Positions 7,735 to 15,650 of a DNA stretch of 64,000 nt are shown here, one piece after another (within the stretch, counting starts at the first letter, position 1; every line of letters begins with the position of its first letter). The notes under the pieces are model-generated. The model was not told the origin of the DNA, did no database searches, and saw nothing but the letters and a program-made list of their open reading frames with translations. The position numbers and the translations under genes are program-made. Source of the stretch: PWXP01 sp040772845 (lineage in GTDB: Bacteria; Planctomycetota; Planctomycetia; Pirellulales; Thermoguttaceae); contig JAXGXG010000001.1 in the NCBI GenBank assembly GCA_040772845.1, positions 682,001-746,000 on the forward strand, given 5' to 3'.

Positions 7735-7995
7735 ATGACCAAAAACGAGTTGACTGATGACGATCGTGGCAAAATCATCGACTCACTCATGGCAGGCAAG
7801 AAGATCCAAGCCATCAAACAGTACCGTGAGGTAACCGGCACAGGTCTGAAAGACGCCAAGGAATTCATAGAAGAACTCACGCAAGCACTCAGCGAAGAGC
7901 ATCCCGATATCATCAAGAAGAACCAGGCATCAGGTTGTGCAGGCGTCGTCCTATTGATCCTTACAGCAGCACTTGCAGTAGCTGCTGTTTGCTGA
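7735..7995 (+). CDS. Small membrane-anchored protein with ribosomal bL12 C-terminal-like domain
   Basis: An 86-residue protein. Residues about 20-50 (KKIQAIKQYREVTGTGLKDAK) match the fold signature of the ribosomal L7/L12 C-terminal domain, where a lysine-rich helix is followed by TGxGLKEAK. The last 20 residues (GCAGVVLLILTAALAVAAV) form a single membrane helix. Small bL12-like proteins outside the ribosome are common in planctomycetes and actinobacteria, with no assigned function. ATG preceded by GAGGGA. It carries the leader word at 7688-7711 and is followed 24 bp later by another membrane protein. Confidence 0.78.
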   Translation: MTKNELTDDDRGKIIDSLMAGKKIQAIKQYREVTGTGLKDAKEFIEELTQALSEEHPDIIKKNQASGCAGVVLLILTAALAVAAVC

Positions 7996-8019
7996 TGAAT
8001 TTGGCAGACGGATGAGAAT

Positions 8020-8655
8020 ATGGGCATATTGGCAAACATAACTTGGCCATCGCTCGTGTACTATCAGCGAGAACGAGCATGGTGGCTAATAATCGTAGTG
8101 ATCATCGTTGAGTTCCTGATCCTTCGCCGGTCGCTCAAGACCAGACCTGTTTGGGCTTTCGGAATCGTCGTTGCGATCAACATCTTCTCCGCGATTGTTG
8201 GGGCGATGCTGACGTTCTCCTCGGGATTTGGGCGAGTACCATTGCTTCCATGGATTGGGCTGAATTGGACGCTCTACGTCGATCACGGATACTACACCTA
8301 CTACGCCTTCTGCATTTCTGTCCCGTGTGCGGCATTCATCAGCACAGTCATTGAGAGTCTGCCGCTCTTCACAGTATTCCACAAAGTGGCGAGCAAGAGA
8401 TGCTTGTTCTGGCTGCCTATAGCGAACTTGGGGTCGGCGGAGCTGACTTTCTGCACCCTATGCTACCCGCCAATAACAGTGCCCATGGCCGTTACGTTTT
8501 TGTGTGTCTGTGCCGCCTGCCTGCTTGCTTTCGCCTGGCGGCGCCGTTCATCGAAACGACGGGAAGGTGACAAGAATAGCCATAATGGCGAACCACCGAA
8601 TGCAGCGGACGGGCAGGCTGCTGCTAATTCGCAAACGTTGGCGTCAGCACAATGA
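8020..8655 (+). CDS. Hypothetical multi-pass membrane protein
   Basis: A 211-residue protein with about five hydrophobic segments (WWLIIVVIIVEFLI, VWAFGIVVAINIFSAIVGAM, CISVPCAAFISTVI, WLPIANLGSAELTF, AVTFLCVCAACLLAFAW), a basic RRRSSKRR stop-transfer segment and a short polar tail. I recognise no family. The tail (NGEPPNAADGQ) is encoded by 8580-8650, a sequence that resembles dispersed planctomycete spacer repeats reading MQRTG in another frame, so the true C terminus may have been altered by a repeat. Its stop overlaps the next gene's ATG region at 8652. Confidence 0.65.
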   Translation: MGILANITWPSLVYYQRERAWWLIIVVIIVEFLILRRSLKTRPVWAFGIVVAINIFSAIVGAMLTFSSGFGRVPLLPWIGLNWTLYVDHGYYTYYAFCISVPCAAFISTVIESLPLFTVFHKVASKRCLFWLPIANLGSAELTFCTLCYPPITVPMAVTFLCVCAACLLAFAWRRRSSKRREGDKNSHNGEPPNAADGQAAANSQTLASAQ

Positions 8656-9059
8656 CGATAGACCTGACAGAACTGTTTGGAGCGTTCTTCGCGAAGAACC
8701 GTGGCCCGGACGGAATAAGTCCAGAGTACGGCATCTGCGCTCTTGCGGACGCCCCGTTGCTCAATGACATTCGCCTCACACTCACTTTCAAGGCAGGGCG
8801 TCGGTACTGCTGCGGTGAGCCGGGTTGCCACTTCCCTCTGGACTGGGCGCGCTTGCGAGCAGTTGCCCTCAAACGCGGTATTCACCTGGGCCACCCGCTC
8901 AGAGTCCGAGTTCACGGCGTTGTGGAGGCCGGATCGGTGTTCAGCTCAACCGTACAAGCCGGCGGACCGGAAACGAACGAGCCATACACGTTCGACGAGA
9001 TATACGTAGAAGCGGCCCAGGAGACGCCTCTTCCATTACCCGAGTGGGCGATGCGATAA
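8652..9059 (+). CDS. Hypothetical protein
   Basis: A 135-residue protein without signal peptide or membrane helix and with no family that I recognise. It has a CCGEPGCHF cluster (three cysteines and one histidine) that could bind a metal, and a strand-rich middle (VRVHGVVEAGSVFSS). It starts at an ATG overlapping the end of the upstream gene, suggesting translational coupling. Its last codons overlap an antitoxin remnant in another frame, so the C terminus may be a recombination product. Confidence 0.6.
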   Translation: MTIDLTELFGAFFAKNRGPDGISPEYGICALADAPLLNDIRLTLTFKAGRRYCCGEPGCHFPLDWARLRAVALKRGIHLGHPLRVRVHGVVEAGSVFSSTVQAGGPETNEPYTFDEIYVEAAQETPLPLPEWAMR

Positions 9060-9160
9060 CGGAGGCGGCTCGGCGGCGAGATGAAATGTTGGCCGACCCC
9101 AATCTTGGTTCGACACACGAGGAGGTCTGGAAGCGAATTGGCGATTCACGCAATGGCTAG
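9047..9160 (+). pseudogene. N-terminally truncated antitoxin fragment
   Basis: Thirty-seven codons beginning GDAITEAARRRDEMLADP and ending with HEEVWKRIGDSRNG match the C-terminal part of short addiction-module antitoxins of the type paired with ParE/RelE toxins. The first 35-40 residues expected of the family are absent; the coding end of the preceding gene runs into it in another frame. It overlaps the toxin fragment by 8 bp, the usual antitoxin-toxin arrangement. Confidence 0.65.
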
Positions 9161-9311
9161 AGCACTACGATACCACCCACTCTTTGATTCAGATGTGCTG
9201 AACGCCGCGGAATGGTACGATTGCCGGCAGCCAAGCCTTGGGGCGGACTTTGTCGTACGTGTTCGGAGAGCGGCAGATCAATTGACTGCAGATCCGGAGG
9301 TGAACCTATGA
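9153..9311 (+). pseudogene. C-terminally truncated ParE/RelE-like toxin fragment
   Basis: The 52-residue frame MARALRYHPLFDSDVLNAAE...LGADFVVRVRRAADQLTADP matches the first half of ParE/RelE-family toxins, which are normally 90-100 residues. It then stops, lacking the catalytic C-terminal strand and basic residues. The TGA overlaps the ATG of the next gene (ATGA), so the break has fused a toxin remnant to an unrelated gene. Together with the antitoxin fragment this is a dead TA module. Confidence 0.7.
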
Positions 9312-10327
9312 CGTGGTTTGAGGCTTTAACCGGATGCGAGGAAACGTCGCCAGACCATGTGCGCAGCCAGCTTCACGTTGCAGCCAGCCACTTGCTATCC
9401 AAGGCCAACGGCAAGTCGTGGCGGTGCGGGACGTTGGAAACGCCAAGTCTTTCTGTGTTGCGAGAACGCGTCCGACGGAGTTCGGCGGGCCCTTCGCCCA
9501 CGACCATTCGTGAAGTTGTTGCCGACGTCCAATCGCTGCATTATGATGCATCGAACGCCGGTGCGATGTTCCAGGTTGCGTCACAATTCAACCTGCTCGA
9601 AATGACCTCGCCGAATGTCACCCCCGAAGATGGCGTCGGCATCTACGAACGCGATTGTACTCAAGGTCCCGCCTGTGCAATCGCAGCAGGTGCAGGCACC
9701 ATTTACCGAAACTACTTCGCGGAGGTGAACGGTCAGATTGGTCAAACGGCTGACAACCAAATCGACTGCCTTGCCGACATTGGTGCTCGACTCGGAAATA
9801 CGGATCGACGCCTCTGGGAAGTGACGAACGGATATGCGTTGCCTTCGAGGACCGGATTGGCGCGCGTTAATGATCGTCTGATGCATTTGGACGAATCGAA
9901 ACTGGACGGACTACGTGGTCTGCTTCGCATCGGTGTTCAAGTCGATACGCAGGTGACGTTGAGCAATGCGTCTCATGTTGTTTCGCAAGCGTATTGTTCC
10001 GCGATGCCTGTCGCCTACACCGAGGATTCATCGCAACTATGGGGGCCTTTCGCAACCCTCGTGCTCGAAGCTGCATATGAAGCGACGGTCTGTGCCGCAA
10101 TCGAGAACGCACACCGTACGGGAAACAATCGGCTTTACCTTACGCTACTGGGTGGTGGCGTTTTTGGAAATGAAATCGAGTGGATACTTGGCTCGATTCA
10201 TCGAGCGGTGTTGATGTACGCTGATTCCGGCCTTGACATTGCTATTGTCAGCTACGGTCACTCAAATCCATTGGTGCGACAAATCGCTCGAACGTTAACT
10301 GCTCAGACGCGCGACAGAACTACGTGA
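9308..10327 (+). CDS. Conserved hypothetical protein
   Basis: A 339-residue soluble protein. The stretch NAGAMFQVASQFNLLEMTSP followed by GIYERDCTQGPACAIAAGAG and TIYRNYF is strikingly regular. From memory it belongs to a family present in diverse bacteria and microbial eukaryotes without an assigned function, and recalls macrodomain-like nucleotide-binding proteins. That relation is inference. GGAGGTGAA lies 7 bases before the ATG at 9308, which overlaps the stop of the toxin fragment. No signal peptide. The C-terminal half (YLTLLGGGVFGNEIEWILGS) has a glycine-rich loop that could bind a phosphate group. Confidence 0.78.
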   Translation: MTWFEALTGCEETSPDHVRSQLHVAASHLLSKANGKSWRCGTLETPSLSVLRERVRRSSAGPSPTTIREVVADVQSLHYDASNAGAMFQVASQFNLLEMTSPNVTPEDGVGIYERDCTQGPACAIAAGAGTIYRNYFAEVNGQIGQTADNQIDCLADIGARLGNTDRRLWEVTNGYALPSRTGLARVNDRLMHLDESKLDGLRGLLRIGVQVDTQVTLSNASHVVSQAYCSAMPVAYTEDSSQLWGPFATLVLEAAYEATVCAAIENAHRTGNNRLYLTLLGGGVFGNEIEWILGSIHRAVLMYADSGLDIAIVSYGHSNPLVRQIARTLTAQTRDRTT

Positions 10328-10402
10328 TGAACCCGACCGGGAATGGCGGTGGGCATGAAAATGAAGCCATTGATCTGCGACGTTCTGTGCAAAGGAGTAC
10401 CA

Positions 10403-11023
10403 ATGGAGTTCTTGCCACTAGAAATAGACAATGAAACAGTCTATGCGGGATTTTGGAAGCGACTTGGTGCGGTCCTTGTCGATCTTTTCGTATTTGTCCC
10501 ACTTGTGGCGGTGTTTCATTTTGCCCAAGGCTTGTCAATAGTCAGCGCAATGATAGTGGTCGTTGTGTGGAGCCTGTTGTTTTCTGCCTACACGATTTAC
10601 TTCCACTATAGATTTGGCGCCACTATTGGGAAGATGGCTGTCGGCATCAAAGTCACTTTCCCTGACGGTAGCAGAATTGGACTCAAACAGGCCTTGCTGA
10701 GATCGTCGGTTGATTTGGGATTTGCTTTCTTTTTTGTCTTTGCTCAGGTTCTTGCAATAAGCAAAGCTGACCCAGATACCTATCTGAATGCTGGGTGGAT
10801 GGAGCGAGCGAGATATATTTGGCCCTTATTCCCTGCCTGGTACGGCTTGGTAGACGCTCTCAGCCAATTGTGGTTCTGGGGTGAATTCCTGGTCTTGCTT
10901 TTCAACAAGAGAAAGCGGGCTCTTCATGATTTCATTGCCGGGACTGTAGTGATCAAGCAAGAATACGCAGAACAAGTAGCTGAGCCGGACCCGGTCGCTG
11001 GCGCTCCTTCTCTGATGAGCTAA
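10403..11023 (+). CDS. RDD family membrane protein
   Basis: A 206-residue RDD-type protein. The typical opening YAGFWKRLGAVLVDLFVFVPL holds the R..D pattern, and GATIGKMAVGIKVTFPDGSRIG is the conserved cytoplasmic loop before GLKQALLRS. The end KRKRALHDFIAGTVVIK matches the family's last motif. Four hydrophobic segments. Some RDD proteins have been proposed to act as ion exchangers, but for most the role is unknown. I chose the ATG at 10403 with GGAG seven bases upstream. Last gene of the 7-11 kb block of short plus-strand genes; it converges on the NagB/PIG-L gene. Confidence 0.85.
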   Translation: MEFLPLEIDNETVYAGFWKRLGAVLVDLFVFVPLVAVFHFAQGLSIVSAMIVVVVWSLLFSAYTIYFHYRFGATIGKMAVGIKVTFPDGSRIGLKQALLRSSVDLGFAFFFVFAQVLAISKADPDTYLNAGWMERARYIWPLFPAWYGLVDALSQLWFWGEFLVLLFNKRKRALHDFIAGTVVIKQEYAEQVAEPDPVAGAPSLMS

Positions 11024-11139
11024 GCGTTTTCTCGCTCGCCGCATTCACGCTTTCGCGCACGCGGCCCCGAATGACTTCAGCCAGCCACTGGCCAGCGTTC
11101 TCGATGGCAATGATCCCGCATTGGACCACCAGCGCCGAC

Positions 11140-13014
11140 CTACCATTGGCCGTTCCAGCGGACGAAGGCTTCCATGGCGTAGTATTCGGGCAGGCCGATG
11201 CGGTTGTAGCGGTCGGCAGTGGCGCGGTTGCGGTCTTCGGCACGCTGCCAGAACTCGCGCGGGTCGTCGGGGCCCGGGAAGAGGGCCGAATCCTTCTGGG
11301 ATTCGTGCCGGAAGATCGCCTGCTTCTTCAGTCGCAGGTCGCCCGGGCTCAAGGGTACGGCAATGTCGATGACGTGCATCGCCCATTCCTGCCAGGCGCC
11401 GCGGTACAGGAGTACGTCCGGACGGGCGCCCGTGTCGGCCTCGATCTGTTGCAGAGCGCGGAAGATGGCTTCGGCACAGACGCGGTGCGTTCCGTGCGGA
11501 TCGGAGAGGTCGCCGGCGACGTAGACCTGATTCGGCTGAACCCGTTCGATCAGCTCGCGAACCATGCGGACGTCGTCTTCGGTGATCGGTTTCTTGGCAA
11601 CGGTTCCGGTCTGATAGAACGGAAGGTCGAGGAAGTGCAGGTGTTCTTCCTTGCAGCCGCAGACACTTGCGGCCGACTTCGCTTCGGACCAGCGGATCAA
11701 CGCCTTGATCTTCAATACGGTTTCGTGGTCCGCATCGCCGGGGCCCTTGTTGGCAAGCGATTGCATTACCTGCGATTCCAACTGGGGCGTCTTCTCGGTG
11801 TCGATCCCGAACTGGCGGTTGATTTCGGTTACGAGGTCGGCCAGGGTAGTCGCATCGTGATCGAAGACGGCGATGTTGCCGCTGGTCATGTAGGCGACGT
11901 GGACTTCGTGGGAATCTTCGACCAGGCGGATCATGGTGCCGCCCATGGAGATGACGTCGTCGTCGGGGTGCGGGCTGAAGACCAGCGCCCGCTGCGGCTC
12001 GCGGCCGGCCGGCTTGTACTCGATCGTATCGAGCAGCCACCGGAAGACGCGGTGCGCGACGCTGGGGGCCGGCCCGTGGTCGCGCAGCAACTGGTGCAGG
12101 CCGTGGGCGCGGAAATCGTCGCCGTCCAGCTTCAATAGGGCCTTGCCGGTCTGATCGCACAGCCACAGCACGGCCCGTTTGATCAGAGTGTCGGTCCATT
12201 CCACGCCGCCGAGAATCCAGGGCGTTGCAATGGCGGTCAGCTCGGCGGCTGCGGCCGAATCGACGTAGACGGCCGCCGCTGCGTGTTCGCGAATGTAGCT
12301 GGCCGGAACGGCGTCCGTTACCGGGCCCTCGACCGCTTCGCGGATAATGCGGGCCTTGTGCTCGCCGAACGCCATGAGTACGACCTTGCGCGCCTCGAAG
12401 ATCGTGCCGATCCCCATGGTCAACGCTTGGGTTGGCACGTTGTCTTCGTGGAAGAAGTCGCTCGCCGCATCCTTTCGGGTTACCGGGTCCAACGTGATCA
12501 GCCGGGTGCGGCTATGACGCTCGCCGTACGGCTCGTTGAAACCGATATGGCCGTTCCGCCCGATGCCCAGCAGGACGATGTCCAGCCCGCCGAACCGGCT
12601 GATCTGCGACTCGAAGTGCCGGCAATGCTCGTCGACGTCTTGCGGCGCCACCGTGCCGTCGAGGACGTGGATGTGATGCTTGGGGATATTCACGTGGTCG
12701 AAGAAGTTCTCGGCCATCCAGCGGTGGTAGCTCTGGAGCCGATCGGGGCCGATACCGTAATACTCGTCCAGGTTGAAGGTGATGACGCGGGAGAAGTCGA
12801 GCCGCTCTTCGCGGTGCATCCGGATCAGCTCCCGGTAGACGCCGATCGGCGTGGAGCCGGTGGGAAGGCCAAGCACGGCATTCTGACCCACGGCGTTTCG
12901 CTCGCGAATCAGGTTGGCGATCATCTGAGCGACGTGCCGGGCGACATCGTCGTTACTTGAAAATGCGAAGCAGGGTGCTTTAGTACCAGGAACGGGGAGT
13001 GCAGGTTGAATCAT
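11140..13014 (-). CDS. Glucosamine-6-phosphate deaminase / PIG-L deacetylase fusion
   Basis: A 624-residue two-domain protein. Residues about 20-270 are NagB-type: GLPTGSTPIGVYREL (phosphate loop), ITFNLDEYYG (catalytic Asp region) and LGIGRNGHIGFNEP. Residues about 345-600 are PIG-L/LmbE-type, with the zinc motif FSPHPDDDVISMGG and the downstream DPHGTHRVC. NagB converts glucosamine-6-phosphate to fructose-6-phosphate and ammonia; PIG-L enzymes remove N-acetyl groups from GlcNAc derivatives. One chain could therefore deacetylate and then deaminate an amino sugar, although the C-terminal substrate is not known. ATG start at 13014. Monocistronic as far as seen; the proB-thiE operon lies 388 bp upstream on the same strand. 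Confidence 0.9.
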   Translation of the reverse strand: MIQPALPVPGTKAPCFAFSSNDDVARHVAQMIANLIRERNAVGQNAVLGLPTGSTPIGVYRELIRMHREERLDFSRVITFNLDEYYGIGPDRLQSYHRWMAENFFDHVNIPKHHIHVLDGTVAPQDVDEHCRHFESQISRFGGLDIVLLGIGRNGHIGFNEPYGERHSRTRLITLDPVTRKDAASDFFHEDNVPTQALTMGIGTIFEARKVVLMAFGEHKARIIREAVEGPVTDAVPASYIREHAAAAVYVDSAAAAELTAIATPWILGGVEWTDTLIKRAVLWLCDQTGKALLKLDGDDFRAHGLHQLLRDHGPAPSVAHRVFRWLLDTIEYKPAGREPQRALVFSPHPDDDVISMGGTMIRLVEDSHEVHVAYMTSGNIAVFDHDATTLADLVTEINRQFGIDTEKTPQLESQVMQSLANKGPGDADHETVLKIKALIRWSEAKSAASVCGCKEEHLHFLDLPFYQTGTVAKKPITEDDVRMVRELIERVQPNQVYVAGDLSDPHGTHRVCAEAIFRALQQIEADTGARPDVLLYRGAWQEWAMHVIDIAVPLSPGDLRLKKQAIFRHESQKDSALFPGPDDPREFWQRAEDRNRATADRYNRIGLPEYYAMEAFVRWNGQW

Positions 13015-13402
13015 GGTTCGATGGGGATGCCTACGCAGGACGTATCAGTGGGGGTTGATTGGGGGGGGGCTTAATGCTCCGTCGGGGTCCATCGGCGTAT
13101 CTTCGTCCAGCCAACAGGCCCGCGACAAGCTGGAACCCCTCATTTTACTACAGATTCCCCATACTTACCAGAGCCACCAAAAAACGGCGCATTTTCCCCG
13201 AATTGTGCAACCGTAATAGTGTCGTTTTTCGCGGTAGCTTATTCGCGATGGCTACGGGCCGGCCGGTGGCCCGTTCCTTGCAGCGTCTCGTATCGGCATC
13301 TAACCCGGATGGTCTCTGAAGCCGGGACTCCAACGGCTCCCGCGCTACGCGGACATAGCCGTGCCGAGGCTGCCCCCTCCTGCCCTCCCCTGCCCTATTC
13401 CT
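13015..13402. other. 388-bp intergenic region
   Basis: No coding frame with family resemblance. It includes runs of G at 13060-13068 and a GGGCCGGCCGGTGGCCC near-palindrome around 13256-13273 that could fold downstream of proB (minus strand). Otherwise I see nothing in it. Confidence 0.5.
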
Positions 13403-14554
13403 TCACGCTTTGCCCTGGCGCGTGACGGCCATGTTGTCGCGGTGGATGACTTCGTCGTAAGGACGTTGGCCGAGGGTTTCGGAAATCTGGTGCGTGCGAA
13501 GCCCTTTGATGCGATCGAGATCGTCGGCGTTGTAGTTGGTCAGGCCGCGGGCGAACTCTCGGCCGTCCGCATCGCGCAAACGGACGACGTCGCCTTTGCG
13601 GAATCGGCCTTCGACGCCCACGATGCCGATGGCCAGCAGGCTGCTGCCGCGAGTTTGGACGGCCCGTTTGGCGCCTTCATCAAGGATGAGGGTTCCTCGG
13701 GGCTGTACGGTCAGGCCGATCCACCGCTTGCGCGCGGCAACCGCTTGTCCCTGGGCGAGGAATAGCGTGCCGACCGGCTCGGATGCGATAATTCGTGTGA
13801 GTACGTCCGGGCAGGCGCCACTGGCAATGATGACGTTCTCGCCGCCCGTTGTCGCCAGGCGGGCCGCTTCCAGCTTGCTGGCCATCCCTCCTTTGCCGAG
13901 ACCCCCGGCGCGATCACATACCAGGTCAAGGATCGAGTCATCCAACCGTGTGACCGTTGGCAGCAGGCGGCTCGCCGGATTGCGGGGATCGCCGTCAAAA
14001 AGCCCTTCGACATCGGAAAGCAGGACCAGCAGCGGCGCGCGAATCAAATTGGTGACGATAGCCGCGAGCCGGTCGTTATCGCCGAACGTGGTCTGAAGCT
14101 CATCGACCGAGATCGTGTCGTTCTCGTTGATGACTGGTACCGCGCCCAGTTCCAGCAGCGTAAGAATCGTGTTCCGGGCGTTCAAATACCGAGTCCGATG
14201 CTCCAGATCGTCTGCCGTCAGAAGGATCTGGGCCGCGTGGCGACCGAACCGGAACAGCGATCGCTCGTAGGCCTCGACCAGCATGCTTTGGCCCACCGCC
14301 GCCACTGCCTGCAGGTGCGCCAGATCGGTGGGCCTTCCGGCAAGTCCCAGACGGCCGACGCCGGCGCCGACGGCTCCGGAGCTGACCAGGACGATCTTGC
14401 GGCCCGACTCCATAACGGCGTGAATCTGCGACGCCAGTTGCTCGATGCGCTGGGAGTCAAGTCGGCCGGCTGCATCGGTGAGCACGCGTGTTCCTACCTT
14501 GACGACCATGGTCTTGGTCATCGCGGCAATCTCTTGTCGAAGCAAATCGGGCAT
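13403..14554 (-). CDS. proB: Glutamate 5-kinase with PUA domain
   Basis: ProB phosphorylates glutamate to glutamyl-5-phosphate, the first committed step of proline synthesis. About 383 residues. The amino-acid kinase domain (about 12-260) shows VVKVGTRVLTD, VLVSSGAVGAGVGRLG, NENDTISVDE...FGDNDRLAA and GKGGMASKLEAARLA. The last 100 residues form the PUA domain usual in bacterial ProB. I chose the ATG at 14554 with GGAG eight bases upstream over the GTG at 14590, which would sit 4 bases after the thiE stop. Co-directional with thiE 40 bp upstream, so probably one operon. No proA in the window. Confidence 0.94.
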   Translation of the reverse strand: MPDLLRQEIAAMTKTMVVKVGTRVLTDAAGRLDSQRIEQLASQIHAVMESGRKIVLVSSGAVGAGVGRLGLAGRPTDLAHLQAVAAVGQSMLVEAYERSLFRFGRHAAQILLTADDLEHRTRYLNARNTILTLLELGAVPVINENDTISVDELQTTFGDNDRLAAIVTNLIRAPLLVLLSDVEGLFDGDPRNPASRLLPTVTRLDDSILDLVCDRAGGLGKGGMASKLEAARLATTGGENVIIASGACPDVLTRIIASEPVGTLFLAQGQAVAARKRWIGLTVQPRGTLILDEGAKRAVQTRGSSLLAIGIVGVEGRFRKGDVVRLRDADGREFARGLTNYNADDLDRIKGLRTHQISETLGQRPYDEVIHRDNMAVTRQGKA

Positions 14555-14594
14555 GGCAGACTCTCCAGCCTTGATGGTCTCATTTCCCACGGGT

Positions 14595-15650
14595 TCAGCT
14601 CCTGACTTTCAGCACGGAGAGCAGTTTTCGGGCGGCGGCCGCCGGGTCTTCCGCTTTGAGCACCGCACCGCTTACAGCCACCCTTGTGCAACCGGCGGCA
14701 AGTACTTCCCCAAGATTTTCGCAAGTGATACCACCAATCGCGAAAGCCGGCAAGCGGATTTCTGCGGATACGTCTCGTAGCAAGGCCGTCCCTGGGAAGT
14801 GGGGGAACTCCTTCGTGCCGGAGGCGAATACCGGGCCGACCCCGATATAGTCGGCCCCGTCCAGTACGGCCTGACGCGCCTGCTCGACCGAATGGGTCGA
14901 GACGCCCACGAGCATTTTCGGGCCAACGATTTGCCGAACATCCTTCACACACAGCTCGTCCTGGCCCACGTGAACTCCGTCGGCGCGGCTGAGGGCGGCC
15001 AGGTCCGGTCGATCGTTCATGATGAACAGGGCCTCCGAACCTGCCGTGATCTCGCGGAGGATGCGTGCTCGGCCAAGCAGTTCTCGATCCGTTGAATGTT
15101 TATCTCGCAACTGGAGTATGTCGGCGCCTGCCGCAACCAGGGATTCTGCGAGTTGTCGAAACTCGCTAAGGGTAGCCTTTCCGTCGAGCAGAATGTAAAG
15201 ATGGGAGGTGTCGAGGTATTGGGTGCCTCTTCTGGTCGAGGTTGTCGCACGCTGTAATGTGTAGCTTCGGTAGCGGAGTTGCTTGATTTGCTCACCGAAC
15301 CTGGGATCGACGAGCTTTCCGTATTCTTCCAGAGAGCGTAGCGCCTCCTGCAGGCGACCGAAACCGGCGGCCAGGACGGCTTCGCGGTCTTCTCGCGACG
15401 CCTCGTTTGCGTTGGTTAGTTGTGTTCCGACGTCGGCCTGCGTGTCCCGGGCCATCAGACGCGCTTCGGCCGGAATGGCTACCAAGGCGGTTGTCAGATC
15501 GTGGCGCAATGCTTTACACTGCTCGGTGAGGAAGCTGTCGTCCAGGACGAAACGCAAGTAGTCTTCAATCACTCGGAACGCTTCTCTTGCCCGATTGCTT
15601 GCGGCATCAAGTAGTCGCAAGGTGGCAGTTTCGGTTTGTCCGATTTTCAC
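14595..15650 (-). CDS. thiE: Thiamine phosphate synthase with N-terminal ThiD2-like domain
   Basis: A 351-residue protein. Residues about 155-345 are ThiE: ILQLRDKHSTDRELL, FIMNDRPDLA, GVHVGQDEL, GVSTHSVEQ, YIGVGPVFASGTKEF and AIGGI. It couples HMP-PP and thiazole phosphate to thiamine phosphate. The first 135 residues (RLLDAASNRAREAFRVIEDY and following) match the ThiD2 domain (PF17792), an HMP-phosphate kinase in some bacteria and fused to ThiE in cyanobacteria and planctomycetes. The chain could therefore carry out the last two pyrimidine-side steps. ATG at 15650. First gene of the thiE-proB run. Confidence 0.93.
   Translation of the reverse strand: MKIGQTETATLRLLDAASNRAREAFRVIEDYLRFVLDDSFLTEQCKALRHDLTTALVAIPAEARLMARDTQADVGTQLTNANEASREDREAVLAAGFGRLQEALRSLEEYGKLVDPRFGEQIKQLRYRSYTLQRATTSTRRGTQYLDTSHLYILLDGKATLSEFRQLAESLVAAGADILQLRDKHSTDRELLGRARILREITAGSEALFIMNDRPDLAALSRADGVHVGQDELCVKDVRQIVGPKMLVGVSTHSVEQARQAVLDGADYIGVGPVFASGTKEFPHFPGTALLRDVSAEIRLPAFAIGGITCENLGEVLAAGCTRVAVSGAVLKAEDPAAAARKLLSVLKVRS

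Noticed and set aside
7576..9060. Integron attC sites between the short genes
   Set aside because: I found CTAAC-like and ATAAC words but no convincing pair of RYYYAAC and GTTRRRY boxes around an imperfect palindrome, so attC is not annotated.
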